This document shows positions 1 through 7,999 of a DNA stretch of 46,939 nucleotides, one piece after another (the stretch's first letter is position 1; every line of letters starts with the position of its first letter). The notes beneath the pieces were generated by a model that was given only the letters and a program-made list of their open reading frames with translations, had not been told where the DNA came from and did not search any database. The position numbers were made by a program, and so were the translations under genes. The DNA is from Bacteroidales bacterium (GTDB lineage: Bacteria; Bacteroidota; Bacteroidia; Bacteroidales; UBA932): contig JAFXPV010000126.1 in NCBI GenBank assembly GCA_017527625.1, positions 1-46,939 on the forward strand, in the 5' to 3' direction.

Positions 1-34
1 GCGTATCTTTATGTCAATAATGATTTGAGACAGG

Positions 35-1744
35 ATGTCAAGGCGGTCGGAAATAGTTTTCTCGGTTGCGGCGTTGGCGCTGGCGGTGCTGCTGCTTGCG
101 TCCTGCAGGAAGCAGGAGGCGGGGCTGCGTCCGCTGGGAGAGGTGGACGGCGTGCCGTTCGTGGAGATGCGGGCGGAGAGGCTTCCGGACCTGCCTGAAC
201 CCAGGGGCGGGCACCACACTATGCTGCTGGGCGATGAGCTGACGGTTTTCGGCGGCATCACCGACGGCTATGTGCTGGAGCCGACGATCGCATATCTCAA
301 GAACGGCGTTTGGCACGAAGTGCCGATGAACTATCCGCACTACTACGGCTTCACGACTCTCCTGCCGGACGGCAAGGTGATGCTGGGCGGCGGATGCGAA
401 GATAACTTCGGCATAGGGCAGAGCTGGGGCGTCGAGGTGTACGACCCCGCTACCCACAGTTGCAAGGCGGCAGGCATAATGAGCCGCAAGCGTGCAGGGC
501 TGTCCGCTATGGCATTTCCTGACGGACGGGTGGTCATCTCCGGCAACTGGTATGCCCACGACGACATCGAAATCTACGAGCCCGGCGCCGGCTTCTCGCA
601 TCTTAAAGAATCTGCCACCCAGCGTTCATATCCGTTCATCCTGCAGTCATCTGCCGACAATGCCATCATTTTCAGCGGACGGGACACCAGCGGCGCTCAA
701 GCTGCGGCAATGGTTGACCGTGTGTATGGCGAGGCCTTCTATGTGCCGTTGCTGGAACAGTGGGAAGCCCTTCCCGGCAGCCTGAGCCCCTGCTCCGGCG
801 ACGAACTTCGCATCGGCGATTACACATACCTCGTGCCTGTCACCAGCTTCAGCGACGGCTCATTCGCAATCCTGAAGGTTGCAGGGGAGCAATTCTCGCT
901 GCTGGACACCGACCATCCCATTCCGATGGCTACTCCTGACGGAGCGTCTATTCAGTGGGAGAATCACCTGATTGTCGATCATTCGGGAAGGAAGGCCTGG
1001 GTCCAGGGTTATGACGACAGGTGCCGCTACTATACGGCCTGCATAGACTACGACGCTACTCTCGACGGCGGCAAGGCTTCCATCCGCGTGTACAGGGCAG
1101 AAGATCACGGCTCGGAAAAGCTGGGAAGCACAGCCTGTCTGCTCCCCGGCGGCCGGCTGGCCTTTACCGGAGGGGTGGAAATGCTGACCGATCCGCCGAG
1201 ATCCAATAATTTCGAAAGCGGCGCTGCAGTGTGGCTGTTCCATACCGAGCCTGCCGAAGAAGCGGCGATGCCCTGGTGGGGCTGGCTGCTCGGCTGCGGC
1301 CTGATTGCAGGCGCGGTGATATGCGCGGCCGTCCTTCTGAGAGGCAGGGGCCGCAAGGAGCAGGAGGCGGTTTCCCCTGCGGTAGATGAGACTAAGCTCC
1401 GGGCCGACCTGATGGAACAGATGCTCAAGCTCATAGAAGAGGAAGAACTGTTCAAGCGCAAAGATCTGCATATGGAGGATATCGCCCGCGAGCTGGCCAC
1501 CAACAGGACCTACATCAGTATGCTCCTCAACAATATGTCGGGCACCAAGTTCACAGATCTCGTGAACGGCTACCGCATCCGCTATGCGCAGAAACTCCTG
1601 CGCGAGAATCCCGGTATGCATCTGGACGATATTGCCGACGCTTCCGGATTTTCATCCCGCACTGCGTTCTTCCGCAATTTCAAGGCACAGACGGGAATGG
1701 CTCCGATGGAGTGGCTGAAGAAAGAGGGCGGCAGCGACGAATAG
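35..1744 (+). CDS. Membrane-spanning regulator: kelch-like sensor fused to AraC-type DNA-binding domain
   Basis: A 569-residue one-component regulator. Residues 1-23 form a signal sequence ending in a lipobox-like LLASC. Residues about 45-400 hold repeated blades of the kelch/galactose-oxidase beta-propeller type (for example GGHHTMLLGDELTVFGG, LLPDGKVMLGGG, AFPDGRVVISG). A single hydrophobic helix follows at about 413-437, then a charged linker, and an AraC-type double helix-turn-helix at about 470-565 (DIARELATNRTYISMLLNN, IADASGFSSRTAFFRNFKAQTGMAPMEW). The expected topology is propeller in the periplasm and helix-turn-helix in the cytoplasm. If the Cys is lipidated, the protein would be held in the inner membrane at both ends. 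The ATG at 35 was chosen because an earlier ATG at 11 meets a stop after five codons. Target genes and ligand are unknown. The AraC call is firm; the propeller call is by repeat pattern. Confidence 0.85.
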   Translation: MSRRSEIVFSVAALALAVLLLASCRKQEAGLRPLGEVDGVPFVEMRAERLPDLPEPRGGHHTMLLGDELTVFGGITDGYVLEPTIAYLKNGVWHEVPMNYPHYYGFTTLLPDGKVMLGGGCEDNFGIGQSWGVEVYDPATHSCKAAGIMSRKRAGLSAMAFPDGRVVISGNWYAHDDIEIYEPGAGFSHLKESATQRSYPFILQSSADNAIIFSGRDTSGAQAAAMVDRVYGEAFYVPLLEQWEALPGSLSPCSGDELRIGDYTYLVPVTSFSDGSFAILKVAGEQFSLLDTDHPIPMATPDGASIQWENHLIVDHSGRKAWVQGYDDRCRYYTACIDYDATLDGGKASIRVYRAEDHGSEKLGSTACLLPGGRLAFTGGVEMLTDPPRSNNFESGAAVWLFHTEPAEEAAMPWWGWLLGCGLIAGAVICAAVLLRGRGRKEQEAVSPAVDETKLRADLMEQMLKLIEEEELFKRKDLHMEDIARELATNRTYISMLLNNMSGTKFTDLVNGYRIRYAQKLLRENPGMHLDDIADASGFSSRTAFFRNFKAQTGMAPMEWLKKEGGSDE

Positions 1745-1781
1745 GACTCTAAGATTAGGGATTGAGAGGCGTATCACGGGG

Positions 1782-1807
1782 ACTTATAACGGACACTTAT
1801 AACGGAC
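1782..1807. repeat. Tandem 13-bp direct repeat
   Basis: Two exact, adjacent copies of ACTTATAACGGAC (1782-1794 and 1795-1807) lie 37 bases after the stop of the regulator gene and open a hairpin-rich stretch. The function is unknown. Confidence 0.6.
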
Positions 1808-1808
1808 A

Positions 1809-1858
1809 CCCTTCTTCGAAGGGCAGGATTTGTCGGCCCTGAAGGGCCTCCACATCCT
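1809..1858. other. Two consecutive inverted repeats, possible structured RNA
   Basis: CCCTTC/GAAGGG (1809-1814, 1818-1823) closes on a 3-base loop. It is followed by a compound hairpin: outer arms CAGGAT/ATCCTG (1824-1829, 1854-1859), a symmetrical 5/5 internal loop, and inner arms GGCCCT/AGGGCC (1835-1840, 1843-1848). Neither is followed by a T run, so they are not ordinary terminators. No coding frame fits here. Confidence 0.5.
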
Positions 1859-1894
1859 GAAACGGGGTCACGGCAAAGCGGGGGGGAAGGAACG

Positions 1895-1927
1895 CTCCGG
1901 CAGCCCAAAGGCTGCCGGAGTGCTTTT
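1895..1927 (+). terminator. Rho-independent terminator, plus strand
   Basis: Perfect 11-bp stem CTCCGGCAGCC/GGCTGCCGGAG (1895-1905, 1910-1920), loop CAAA, then TGCTTTTT. It probably ends transcription of the kelch/AraC regulator gene, whose stop lies 150 bases upstream. Confidence 0.75.
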
Positions 1928-1929
1928 TG

Positions 1930-1977
1930 TGCGACAGGCCCTGAGAGAAAGCTAGCTTTCGCTCAGGGCCTGTCACA
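1930..1977. repeat. Long near-perfect inverted repeat
   Basis: Arms GACAGGCCCTGAG (1933-1945) and CTCAGGGCCTGTC (1962-1974) enclose a second pair, GAAAGC/GCTTTC, around a central TA, with one mismatch between the inner and outer parts. The overall arm length of about 20 bp is longer than usual for a terminator. It could form a cruciform or a long RNA hairpin, and it sits between two oppositely oriented terminators. Confidence 0.65.
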
Positions 1978-1978
1978 C

Positions 1979-2005
1979 AAAAAACCCCGCACATTCTGTG
2001 CGGGG
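1979..2005 (-). terminator. Rho-independent terminator, minus strand (rplS-tRNA-Arg)
   Basis: Stem CCCCGCACA/TGTGCGGGG (1985-1993, 1997-2005) with loop TTC. Read on the minus strand it is followed by a run of Ts (the A run at 1979-1984). It lies 25 bases past the 3' end of tRNA-Arg and so fits as the end of the rplS-tRNA transcript. Confidence 0.8.
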
Positions 2006-2030
2006 CGTTCCTTTGAGGGCTTTGCTCTAG

Positions 2031-2104
2031 TGACCCCTACAGGATTCAAACCTGTAACCTTCTGATCCGTAGTCAGATGCTCTATTCAGTTGAGCTAAGG
2101 GGCC
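2031..2104 (-). tRNA. tRNA-Arg (anticodon ACG)
   Basis: The minus strand folds as a complete 74-nt cloverleaf. The acceptor stem is GGCCCCT/AGGGGTC with one G-U pair. The D-arm begins AGCTC. The anticodon stem TCTGA/TCAGA encloses loop CTACGGA, giving anticodon ACG (Arg, CGN; A34 is presumably deaminated to inosine). The T-arm is ACAGG-TTTGAAT-CCTGT. The discriminator base is A and no CCA is encoded. It starts 9 bases after the rplS stop and is probably co-transcribed with it. Confidence 0.95.
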
Positions 2105-2113
2105 GGTGGAATA

Positions 2114-2482
2114 TTACTCAGCGGGTTTCGCTACGTATTTCTTCTCTTTGATGCGGGCCTTCTTACCAGTCAGGTTGCGGAGGTAGAAGATGCGTGCCCT
2201 GCGTACTTTACCGTACTTGTTAACCTCGATGCTCTCGATGAACGGGGAGCTGATGGGGAAAATACGCTCAACGCCAACGCCGTTGGAAATCTTGCGGATA
2301 GTGAATGTCTGGGTTCTGCCAGCTCCACGCCTCTGGATTACAACGCCACGGAATTTCTGGAGACGCTCCTTGTTTTCCTCTTTAATCTTATAAGTGACCG
2401 TGATAGTATCGCCTGCCTTGAAGTTCGGGAAGCTTTTCTGGTCCGGTGCCATCGCCTGCTCGGCAACTTTCATTAAATCCAT
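2114..2482 (-). CDS. rplS: 50S ribosomal protein L19
   Basis: Ribosomal protein L19 of the large subunit, located at the interface with the 30S subunit. The 122-residue product shows the family core: [45 protein letters not shown], and the basic C-terminal region [25 protein letters not shown] chose the ATG at 2482 (MDLMKVAEQ) because Bacteroidota L19 proteins usually begin MDL. A TTG three codons upstream (2491) is in frame but less likely. tRNA-Arg follows directly and a TTTG/-7 promoter lies about 75 bases upstream. Confidence 0.96.
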   Translation of the reverse strand: MDLMKVAEQAMAPDQKSFPNFKAGDTITVTYKIKEENKERLQKFRGVVIQRRGAGRTQTFTIRKISNGVGVERIFPISSPFIESIEVNKYGKVRRARIFYLRNLTGKKARIKEKKYVAKPAE

Positions 2483-2555
2483 ATCTTTCAATTATTTAGC
2501 GCAACATCGCGACTTAAAAGCCTTCACACGAGAGGTTGCTTTGATTTTTGGGACT

Positions 2556-2588
2556 GCAAAAGTGTGAAATAATTTTTATTAATGCAAA
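2556..2588 (-). promoter_or_regulatory. Candidate Bacteroidota promoter for rplS-tRNA-Arg
   Basis: On the minus strand, TTTG (2588-2585), a 20-base spacer, then CACTTTTG (2563-2556), which fits TAnnTTTG with one mismatch. The predicted start lies near 2550, giving a leader of about 70 nt before rplS. Confidence 0.45.
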
Positions 2589-2599
2589 TAATTTTATAA

Positions 2600-2971
2600 T
2601 CAGCCTTTAAAAACAAAGTAAACCGCCATAATCAGGCAGAAGAATGCCGCCAGGTGATTCCACTTGAGCGGGTCACCCTTGAAAACGAAGATTGACATAG
2701 CCGTAAAGACTATGAGTGTTATAGTCTCCTGGATGACCTTGAGCTGCATCATTGAGAACGGACCGCCGTTGCCCTGGAAGCCGGTCCGGTTGGCCGGAAT
2801 CATAAAGCAGTACTCCAACAGGGCAAGGCCCCAGCTCACCAGTATGATGCCGAAAAGCCCCCACTTGGGGAATACCTTGCCGAAGTCGAATTTCAGGTTG
2901 CCATACCAGGCCAGTGTCATAAAGCAGTTCGACACGACAAGCAGCAGTACCGTCAATAATCCTCTTAACAT
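2600..2971 (-). CDS. DUF486 / DMT-superfamily small membrane protein
   Basis: A 123-residue integral membrane protein with four predicted helices. It is recognised as DUF486, a small drug/metabolite-transporter-like family, by features such as SNCFMTLAWYGNLKF, LVSWGLALLEYCFMIPANR and QLKVIQETITLIVF. The biochemical role of this family is not established. The start is ATG 2971; the longer reading frame to 3091 would add 40 residues without hydrophobic character that overlap the divergent acyl-CoA ligase promoter, so it was rejected. It stands alone between rplS and the divergent ligase gene. Confidence 0.85.
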   Translation of the reverse strand: MLRGLLTVLLLVVSNCFMTLAWYGNLKFDFGKVFPKWGLFGIILVSWGLALLEYCFMIPANRTGFQGNGGPFSMMQLKVIQETITLIVFTAMSIFVFKGDPLKWNHLAAFFCLIMAVYFVFKG

Positions 2972-3027
2972 TGCGTTTGTTTTTAAAACGGCCGCAAAGA
3001 TATACTTTTGGTGCAAAACATCAAGCA

Positions 3028-3060
3028 TTTGGCAATTAGAATGAGTGTGAGTAACTTCGC
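3028..3060 (+). promoter_or_regulatory. Promoter for acyl-CoA ligase gene
   Basis: TTTG at 3028-3031, a 20-base spacer, then TAACTTCG at 3052-3059, one mismatch from TAnnTTTG. The predicted start is near 3065, about 20 nt before the ATG at 3084. Confidence 0.6.
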
Positions 3061-3083
3061 CCCCGAAAATCTGAACACTTGCT

Positions 3084-5012
3084 ATGAACAACTATCCGGA
3101 AAGACCGACGATCATCGATTTCGTCGAGAAGTACAGTCGTCAGTTCGCCGACAATGTCTACCTGAGGGAGAAGGTCGGCGACCATTGGAATGAAATAACC
3201 CAGAAACAGACCCGTGAGGAAGCTTACAGGATCGGAGCCGGCCTTATGGCCCTCGGACTCGAGAAGGGCGACAAGGTTGCGCTGCTGTCTGAAAGCCGCG
3301 CGATGTGGATTATGGCCGAGCTCGGCGCAATGTATGCCGGAGCCACCGACGTCCCGCTGTCCGTCAACCTCGGCGACGGCAGCGACCTCCTCTTCAGGAT
3401 CCATCACTCCGAATCCAAGTGGATAATGGTGTCGGCCAACCACCTGCCCAAGATACGGGCCATCATCGGCCAGTGCCCCGACGTCAAGAAGGTAATAGTC
3501 TTCGACGACACCGCCTTTTTCATCGACGGCCTGCAGGACGGTGAGATAAGGATGTCGGAAGTCCAGAAGATGGGCGACGCTTTCCTGGCTTCAAACCGCC
3601 AGGCCTTCGTAGAGCGCTACAGCTCGGTGGGTCCCGACGACTATGCCAACATAAGCTACACCTCCGGCACGACAGCCGACCCGAAGGGCATCCTGCTGAC
3701 CCACCGCAATTACACTGCGAACGTGGCGCAGGGCAGTTCGGTCATCTCCCTCAATGAGAACGAGGTGCTGCTCATCATCCTGCCCCTCGATCACTGCTTC
3801 GCCCACGTGGCAGGTATGTACACTATGATGTACTACGGCGGCAGCATCGCCTTCGTGCCCATCGGCAAGAATGCCCTGGCCACACTCAAGAACGTGCCGA
3901 CGGCCATCAGGGAGACCCGTCCCCACGCTATGCTGTCGGTGCCGGCCCTGGCCCGCAATTTCAAGAAGAACATCGAGAGCGGCATCAAGGCCAAGGGCCC
4001 GAAGGTCGAGAAGCTCTTCAACTTCGCAGTCAGGAACGCCATAGCATATAATAAGGAGTATTACAACCGCGGCGGAATCCTCAACTGGTGGAGGAAGCCG
4101 CTGATGGCTCTCTTCGACAAGCTCATCTTCAAGCAGGTGAGGGAGAGCTTCGGCGGACGTATGCGCTTCTTCGTGGGAGGCGGCGCGTTGCTCGACATCG
4201 AGCTGCAGAGGTTCTTCTGCGCCGTGGGTATGCCGATGTTCCAGGGCTACGGCCTGACAGAGGCCACGCCCATCATCTGCGCCAACTCCGAGGGGCACGC
4301 CATCTTCGGCTCATCGGGCCGCATAGTGAAGCCGATGGACTGCAAGATCTGCGACGAGCAGGGCAATGAGGTTCCCATAGGCACAAAGGGCGAGATTGTG
4401 ATCCGCGGCGAGAATGTGATGGCCGGCTACTGGAAGAATCCGGAGGCCACCGCCAAGACGGTGATCGACGGCTGGCTCTACACCGGCGATATGGGCTACA
4501 TCTGCCCCTGGGACACCGACTACCTCTATGTGGTGGGCCGTTTCAAGTCGCTGCTGATATCTGCCGACGGCGAGAAGTACTCTCCCGAAGGATTCGAAGA
4601 CAGCCTGCCCGAAGTGTCGAAGTTCGTGTCGCAGGTCGTGCTCCACAACAACCAGTCGCCCTACACCATTGTGCTCATCGTGCCTGAGAAAGACAATCTC
4701 GCTGAGTTTGTTAAGGGCAGGGGGCTCGATCCGGCTTCCCGCGACGGCAAGGTGGCAATGCTGCAGAAGATTCAGGAAGAGATTGACAGCTACCGCAAGG
4801 GCAAGGCCCACGAAGGTCTGTTCCCCGAGCGCTGGCTGCCCAATGCCGTCGTGATATGCGACGAGCCGTTCACCATCGCCAACAAGATGATGAACTCCAC
4901 GATGAAGATTGTCCGCGGCAAAGTGGAGGAGCATTACGCCGACCGCATCGAGTACGCCTATACTCCCGAGGGCAAGAACCTTCTGAACGAGAAAAACATA
5001 GCCTCCCTGTAG
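3084..5012 (+). CDS. Long-chain acyl-CoA synthetase (AMP-forming)
   Basis: A 642-residue adenylate-forming enzyme, most like the long-chain fatty acid-CoA ligase (FAA1/FadD-type) group. It would activate fatty acids with ATP and CoA through an acyl-AMP intermediate. The P-loop motif YTSGTTADPKG begins at residue 192. The GYGLTEATP motif, the YTGDMGY motif containing the ribose-binding Asp, and VVGRFKSLLISADGEKYSPE, which closes the N-terminal domain, all follow in order. Length suits the bacterial long form (about 600-640 residues). There is no signal peptide, so it acts in the cytoplasm or at the inner membrane face. It has its own promoter and is followed 30 bases later by the transglutaminase-like gene. 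Chain-length preference cannot be read from sequence. Confidence 0.9.
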   Translation: MNNYPERPTIIDFVEKYSRQFADNVYLREKVGDHWNEITQKQTREEAYRIGAGLMALGLEKGDKVALLSESRAMWIMAELGAMYAGATDVPLSVNLGDGSDLLFRIHHSESKWIMVSANHLPKIRAIIGQCPDVKKVIVFDDTAFFIDGLQDGEIRMSEVQKMGDAFLASNRQAFVERYSSVGPDDYANISYTSGTTADPKGILLTHRNYTANVAQGSSVISLNENEVLLIILPLDHCFAHVAGMYTMMYYGGSIAFVPIGKNALATLKNVPTAIRETRPHAMLSVPALARNFKKNIESGIKAKGPKVEKLFNFAVRNAIAYNKEYYNRGGILNWWRKPLMALFDKLIFKQVRESFGGRMRFFVGGGALLDIELQRFFCAVGMPMFQGYGLTEATPIICANSEGHAIFGSSGRIVKPMDCKICDEQGNEVPIGTKGEIVIRGENVMAGYWKNPEATAKTVIDGWLYTGDMGYICPWDTDYLYVVGRFKSLLISADGEKYSPEGFEDSLPEVSKFVSQVVLHNNQSPYTIVLIVPEKDNLAEFVKGRGLDPASRDGKVAMLQKIQEEIDSYRKGKAHEGLFPERWLPNAVVICDEPFTIANKMMNSTMKIVRGKVEEHYADRIEYAYTPEGKNLLNEKNIASL

Positions 5013-5042
5013 CAAACCATAGCCAGGCAGGGGCTGCATTAT

Positions 5043-7289
5043 ATGAGATTTCGCTTTTTTGCAACCGCCGTCGCTGCGGCGGCCATCCTGCTGACTGCTT
5101 CCTGCAAAGGGCCGGTCGCGAAATATACCGACTGGCTGTACAGATATATGCCGCTGCCGGACAGCCTGCATTACGACAGGCCGTACTGGGAGGAGAATGT
5201 CGCCAAGACGCTGGAAGTGCGCCGGCGTATGGACTGGGGCGTCCCGGAGCGGGAGTTCCGCCACTTCGTGCTGCCGCTGAGGGTCAACAACGAGACGCTG
5301 GACGATTTCCGCACCAAGTATGCAGATGAGCTTTGCAGGAGGGTGGATGGCCTGTCGCTGGCCGAGGCGGCCCTTGAGATCAACCATTGGTGCCACGAGC
5401 AGGCGACTTACCAGCCTTCCGACGGACGCACCGGCGGGCCGGAGTCCATAATGCTCCGGGGCCTGGGACGCTGCGGCGAGGAATCCGTGCTGGCTGTGGC
5501 GGCCCTGCGCGCTGCGGGCATCCCTGCCCGTCAGGTCTACACGCCGCGCTGGGCGCATACCGACGACAACCACGCCTGGGTTGAGGTCTTGGTGGACGGC
5601 GACTGGCACTTTATGGGGGCCTGCGAGCCTGAGGCCGTGCTGGACCGCGCCTGGTTCAACGGCGCCGTGTCCAGGGCTATGATACTCCATACCAAGGTCT
5701 ACGGGGACTACGACGGTCCGGAGGATGTAATCCAGCGGACGCCCTGCTATACTGAGATCAATGTGGTGCGGAACTATGTGCCGGTGCGGCGCACTGCCGT
5801 CACGGTGCTGCGCGACGGCGTTCCTGTGGAAGGGGCTGACGTGAGCTTCCGCATCTACAACTATGCTGAGTTTTATAATGTCGTGACATACAGGACCGGC
5901 TCTGACGGCCGTGCCGCGCTGGATACCGGGCTCGGCGATATGTTCGTGCTTGCGTGGAAGGACGGCCGCTTCGGCTATTCAGTGGCATCGTCCGAAGAGA
6001 CTGTGGTGGAACTGAGCCACAGCTTCGGAGAGGAGTTCAGCGACGAGCTGGACATCGTTCCGCCGGTGGAGGATCCTCTGGCCGGCGACATCGATCCCGC
6101 TCTGGCCGCCGCCAATGCGCTGCGTCTGGCCGCCGAGGACAGCATCCGTCTGTCTCACGACCACGTGAATCACGCTGTGGAGCGCTTCCGGGCTACTTAC
6201 CCCGACAAGGCTGAGGCTGTACTGCGGCTTCTTTCCGAGAAGGACCTTGCTGACGTGAGCTATGACGTGCTGGAGGATGCTCTGCTCGGCGTTGGTTCGC
6301 AGCGGGTGGAGTTGGAGCATCTGCGGCCGTATCGCGCCGAGATTCTGGCCGGCGGCGGGCTGGACGGGCTGCGCGATGCCGAGGCTGTCCGCAGCTGGTG
6401 CGACGCTAATATCGCCGTGGTGGAGGGCCGCAATCCGCAGAGCCTGCGCACTTCGCCGATTGCGGTATGGCGTTCGCGCAAGACCGACGGCCTGGGGCTG
6501 AAGATATTCTATGTGGCGCTCTGCCGTACACTGGGCATCGAAGCCAATTATGACCTCGTGACGGGGGAGGTGGCCAGTACGGCCCCTCAGGCTCTGCTGC
6601 ATCCGGCCTCCGACAAGTATTTCAGGGATTACACGCTGACTCAGATATCTTCCGGCGGTGAGACCAAGCTGCTGGACTATGAGAGCGGCCTGCCTGAGGT
6701 GCTGAGCGTGGATGAAGGTTATTATCTGCTGACGACCGGCCTGAGGCTGTCGGACGGCAGTGTGCTGGCGCGCCTTGAGTTCTTCAATGTAGCGGGAGGG
6801 GAGGAGCGCGATCTTGTGCCGGTGGTCCGCAAGTCGGCCCTGCGGCCGGCGGTGCTTGGAAGTATGGACCCTGAAGCGCTGTTCGTGCCGGATCGGGGAG
6901 ATGCCGTGGCTGAGGAAAGATCTGTCGTCGGGGGTCAGGGGCAGCCCGAGCCGCAGTCGCTGATTTCCGCCACGGGCCGCGGGTGGTTCCTGCTGGCGTT
7001 TATGGGCCATCGCGACGAGCCGACCAGTCACGCCCGCACCGAGCTGGAAGCCGCCGCTGCGACGCTGAACGGCTGGGGAAGGCCGGTAGTGGTGCTGGGC
7101 GAGGCCCGTCCCTCCGGCTTGCAGAATGCCGTCTTCGGAAAGGACCTGTCCATACTCGAGACCCTGCCTGGCGAACATAAGCTGCCGGTCGTCGCTCTCT
7201 GCGACAGCTTCGGCCGCATAGTATATCTGTCGGAAGGCTACAACACCTCACTCGCCGCCGACCTGGAGAGGATTGTGCCGCTGCTTTGA
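5043..7289 (+). CDS. Transglutaminase-like lipoprotein with C-terminal thioredoxin-like region
   Basis: A 748-residue predicted lipoprotein (signal peptide with lipobox LLTASC, Cys21). A transglutaminase-like core spans about 60-215: candidate nucleophile Cys144 in GLGRCGEES, His177 in DDNHAWVE, and in the third position Glu195 in GACEPEAVL where Asp is usual. A short beta-rich domain follows (about 235-330). A second, degenerate transglutaminase-like segment (TDGLGLKIFYVALCRTLGI, about 480-500) lacks an obvious catalytic set. The end (about 640-748) has a thioredoxin-like pattern (GWFLLAFMGHRDEPTSHA ... VVALCDSFGRIVYLSEGY) without CxxC. It may be a peptidase or a peptide-binding protein of the cell envelope; substrate is unknown. 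The stop lies 11 bases before the cutC start, suggesting co-transcription. Confidence 0.75.
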   Translation: MRFRFFATAVAAAAILLTASCKGPVAKYTDWLYRYMPLPDSLHYDRPYWEENVAKTLEVRRRMDWGVPEREFRHFVLPLRVNNETLDDFRTKYADELCRRVDGLSLAEAALEINHWCHEQATYQPSDGRTGGPESIMLRGLGRCGEESVLAVAALRAAGIPARQVYTPRWAHTDDNHAWVEVLVDGDWHFMGACEPEAVLDRAWFNGAVSRAMILHTKVYGDYDGPEDVIQRTPCYTEINVVRNYVPVRRTAVTVLRDGVPVEGADVSFRIYNYAEFYNVVTYRTGSDGRAALDTGLGDMFVLAWKDGRFGYSVASSEETVVELSHSFGEEFSDELDIVPPVEDPLAGDIDPALAAANALRLAAEDSIRLSHDHVNHAVERFRATYPDKAEAVLRLLSEKDLADVSYDVLEDALLGVGSQRVELEHLRPYRAEILAGGGLDGLRDAEAVRSWCDANIAVVEGRNPQSLRTSPIAVWRSRKTDGLGLKIFYVALCRTLGIEANYDLVTGEVASTAPQALLHPASDKYFRDYTLTQISSGGETKLLDYESGLPEVLSVDEGYYLLTTGLRLSDGSVLARLEFFNVAGGEERDLVPVVRKSALRPAVLGSMDPEALFVPDRGDAVAEERSVVGGQGQPEPQSLISATGRGWFLLAFMGHRDEPTSHARTELEAAAATLNGWGRPVVVLGEARPSGLQNAVFGKDLSILETLPGEHKLPVVALCDSFGRIVYLSEGYNTSLAADLERIVPLL

Positions 7290-7300
7290 CATCTTATTCT

Positions 7301-7999
7301 ATGAAACCCTTCTGCGAAGTATGCTGCCCGAGTCTGGAAGCCGTCGCCAGAGCTGTCGCTGCCGGCGCTGGCCGCATTGAGCTCTGCGAGCGGCTGGAGG
7401 TAGGCGGAGTGACTCCGTCGGAAAGTCTCATCAAAGATGCTCTTGCCATCGCAGGTGCGGTTCCGGTGAATGTGCTTGTCCGTCCGCGCGAAGGGGATTT
7501 CGTATATTCCGAGGAAGAGGCTGCGCAGATGCTGGAGTCCATCGCGCTTTGCAGGGCTCTTGGAGCCAGCGGCGTGGTAATCGGCGCCCTGCGGAGCGAC
7601 GGCTCTGTGGATATGTCACTGATGCGCCGGCTGGTGGCTGCCGCCAGGCCTGTTGCCGCCCGTCTTGCTGTCGCTGCTGCTTCTGCCACAGCTGCCGTCG
7701 ACCCGGCCGGCCCCGGTGACCTGCGCCCCTTGAGCGTCACCTTCCACCGCGCCTTCGACGAGTGCAGTGACCCCTTCGCTGCGCTGGAAGACATCATCAT
7801 CCTCGGCATCGACCGGCTGCTGACCTCGGGCCACTGCGCCAATGCCTGGGAAGGCCGCTTCATTCTGAAAGAACTGGTGGAGCGCGCTGCCGGCCGCATC
7901 GTGATAATGCCCGGCTGCGGCATCACCCCCGCCAATCTCGATGAAATCGCCGCCATCACCGCCGCCACCGAATTCCACGGCTCCCGGATAATCAATTGA
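7301..7999 (+). CDS. cutC: CutC family copper homeostasis protein
   Basis: A 232-residue TIM-barrel protein of the CutC family, linked genetically to copper handling, with unproven biochemistry. Family motifs are FCEVCCPSLEAV, GAGRIELCERLEVGGVTPS, VLVRPREGDFVYSEEE, GVVIGAL, TFHRAFDE and LLTSGHCANAWEG. The start ATG 7301 was preferred over an in-frame TTG at 7286 that overlaps the previous gene. Two oddities: an Ala/Pro-rich stretch of about 18 residues before TFHRAFD, and a C-terminus that stops right after EFHGS, somewhat shorter than in E. coli. The last 8 bases overlap tail-to-tail with the LytTR gene on the other strand. Confidence 0.9.
   Translation: MKPFCEVCCPSLEAVARAVAAGAGRIELCERLEVGGVTPSESLIKDALAIAGAVPVNVLVRPREGDFVYSEEEAAQMLESIALCRALGASGVVIGALRSDGSVDMSLMRRLVAAARPVAARLAVAAASATAAVDPAGPGDLRPLSVTFHRAFDECSDPFAALEDIIILGIDRLLTSGHCANAWEGRFILKELVERAAGRIVIMPGCGITPANLDEIAAITAATEFHGSRIIN

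Noticed and set aside
2483..2491. TTG start for rplS
   Set aside because: In frame and possible, but the ATG three codons later gives the usual MDL start of Bacteroidota L19.
2556..2600. Terminator of the DUF486 gene
   Set aside because: The AT-rich stretch after its stop has no stem; it is better read as the rplS promoter.
2972..3091. Longer start for the DUF486 protein
   Set aside because: The extra 40 residues are not hydrophobic and overlap the divergent promoter and start of the ligase gene.
4311..5690. Long open frame on the minus strand (459 codons)
   Set aside because: It lies antisense to the acyl-CoA ligase and the transglutaminase-like gene, both clearly real. Its translation has no recognisable domain; it is a by-product of GC-rich codon use.
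5979..7178. Minus-strand open frame of about 400 codons
   Set aside because: Antisense shadow of the transglutaminase-like gene; composition dominated by Arg, Gln and Gly with no motif.
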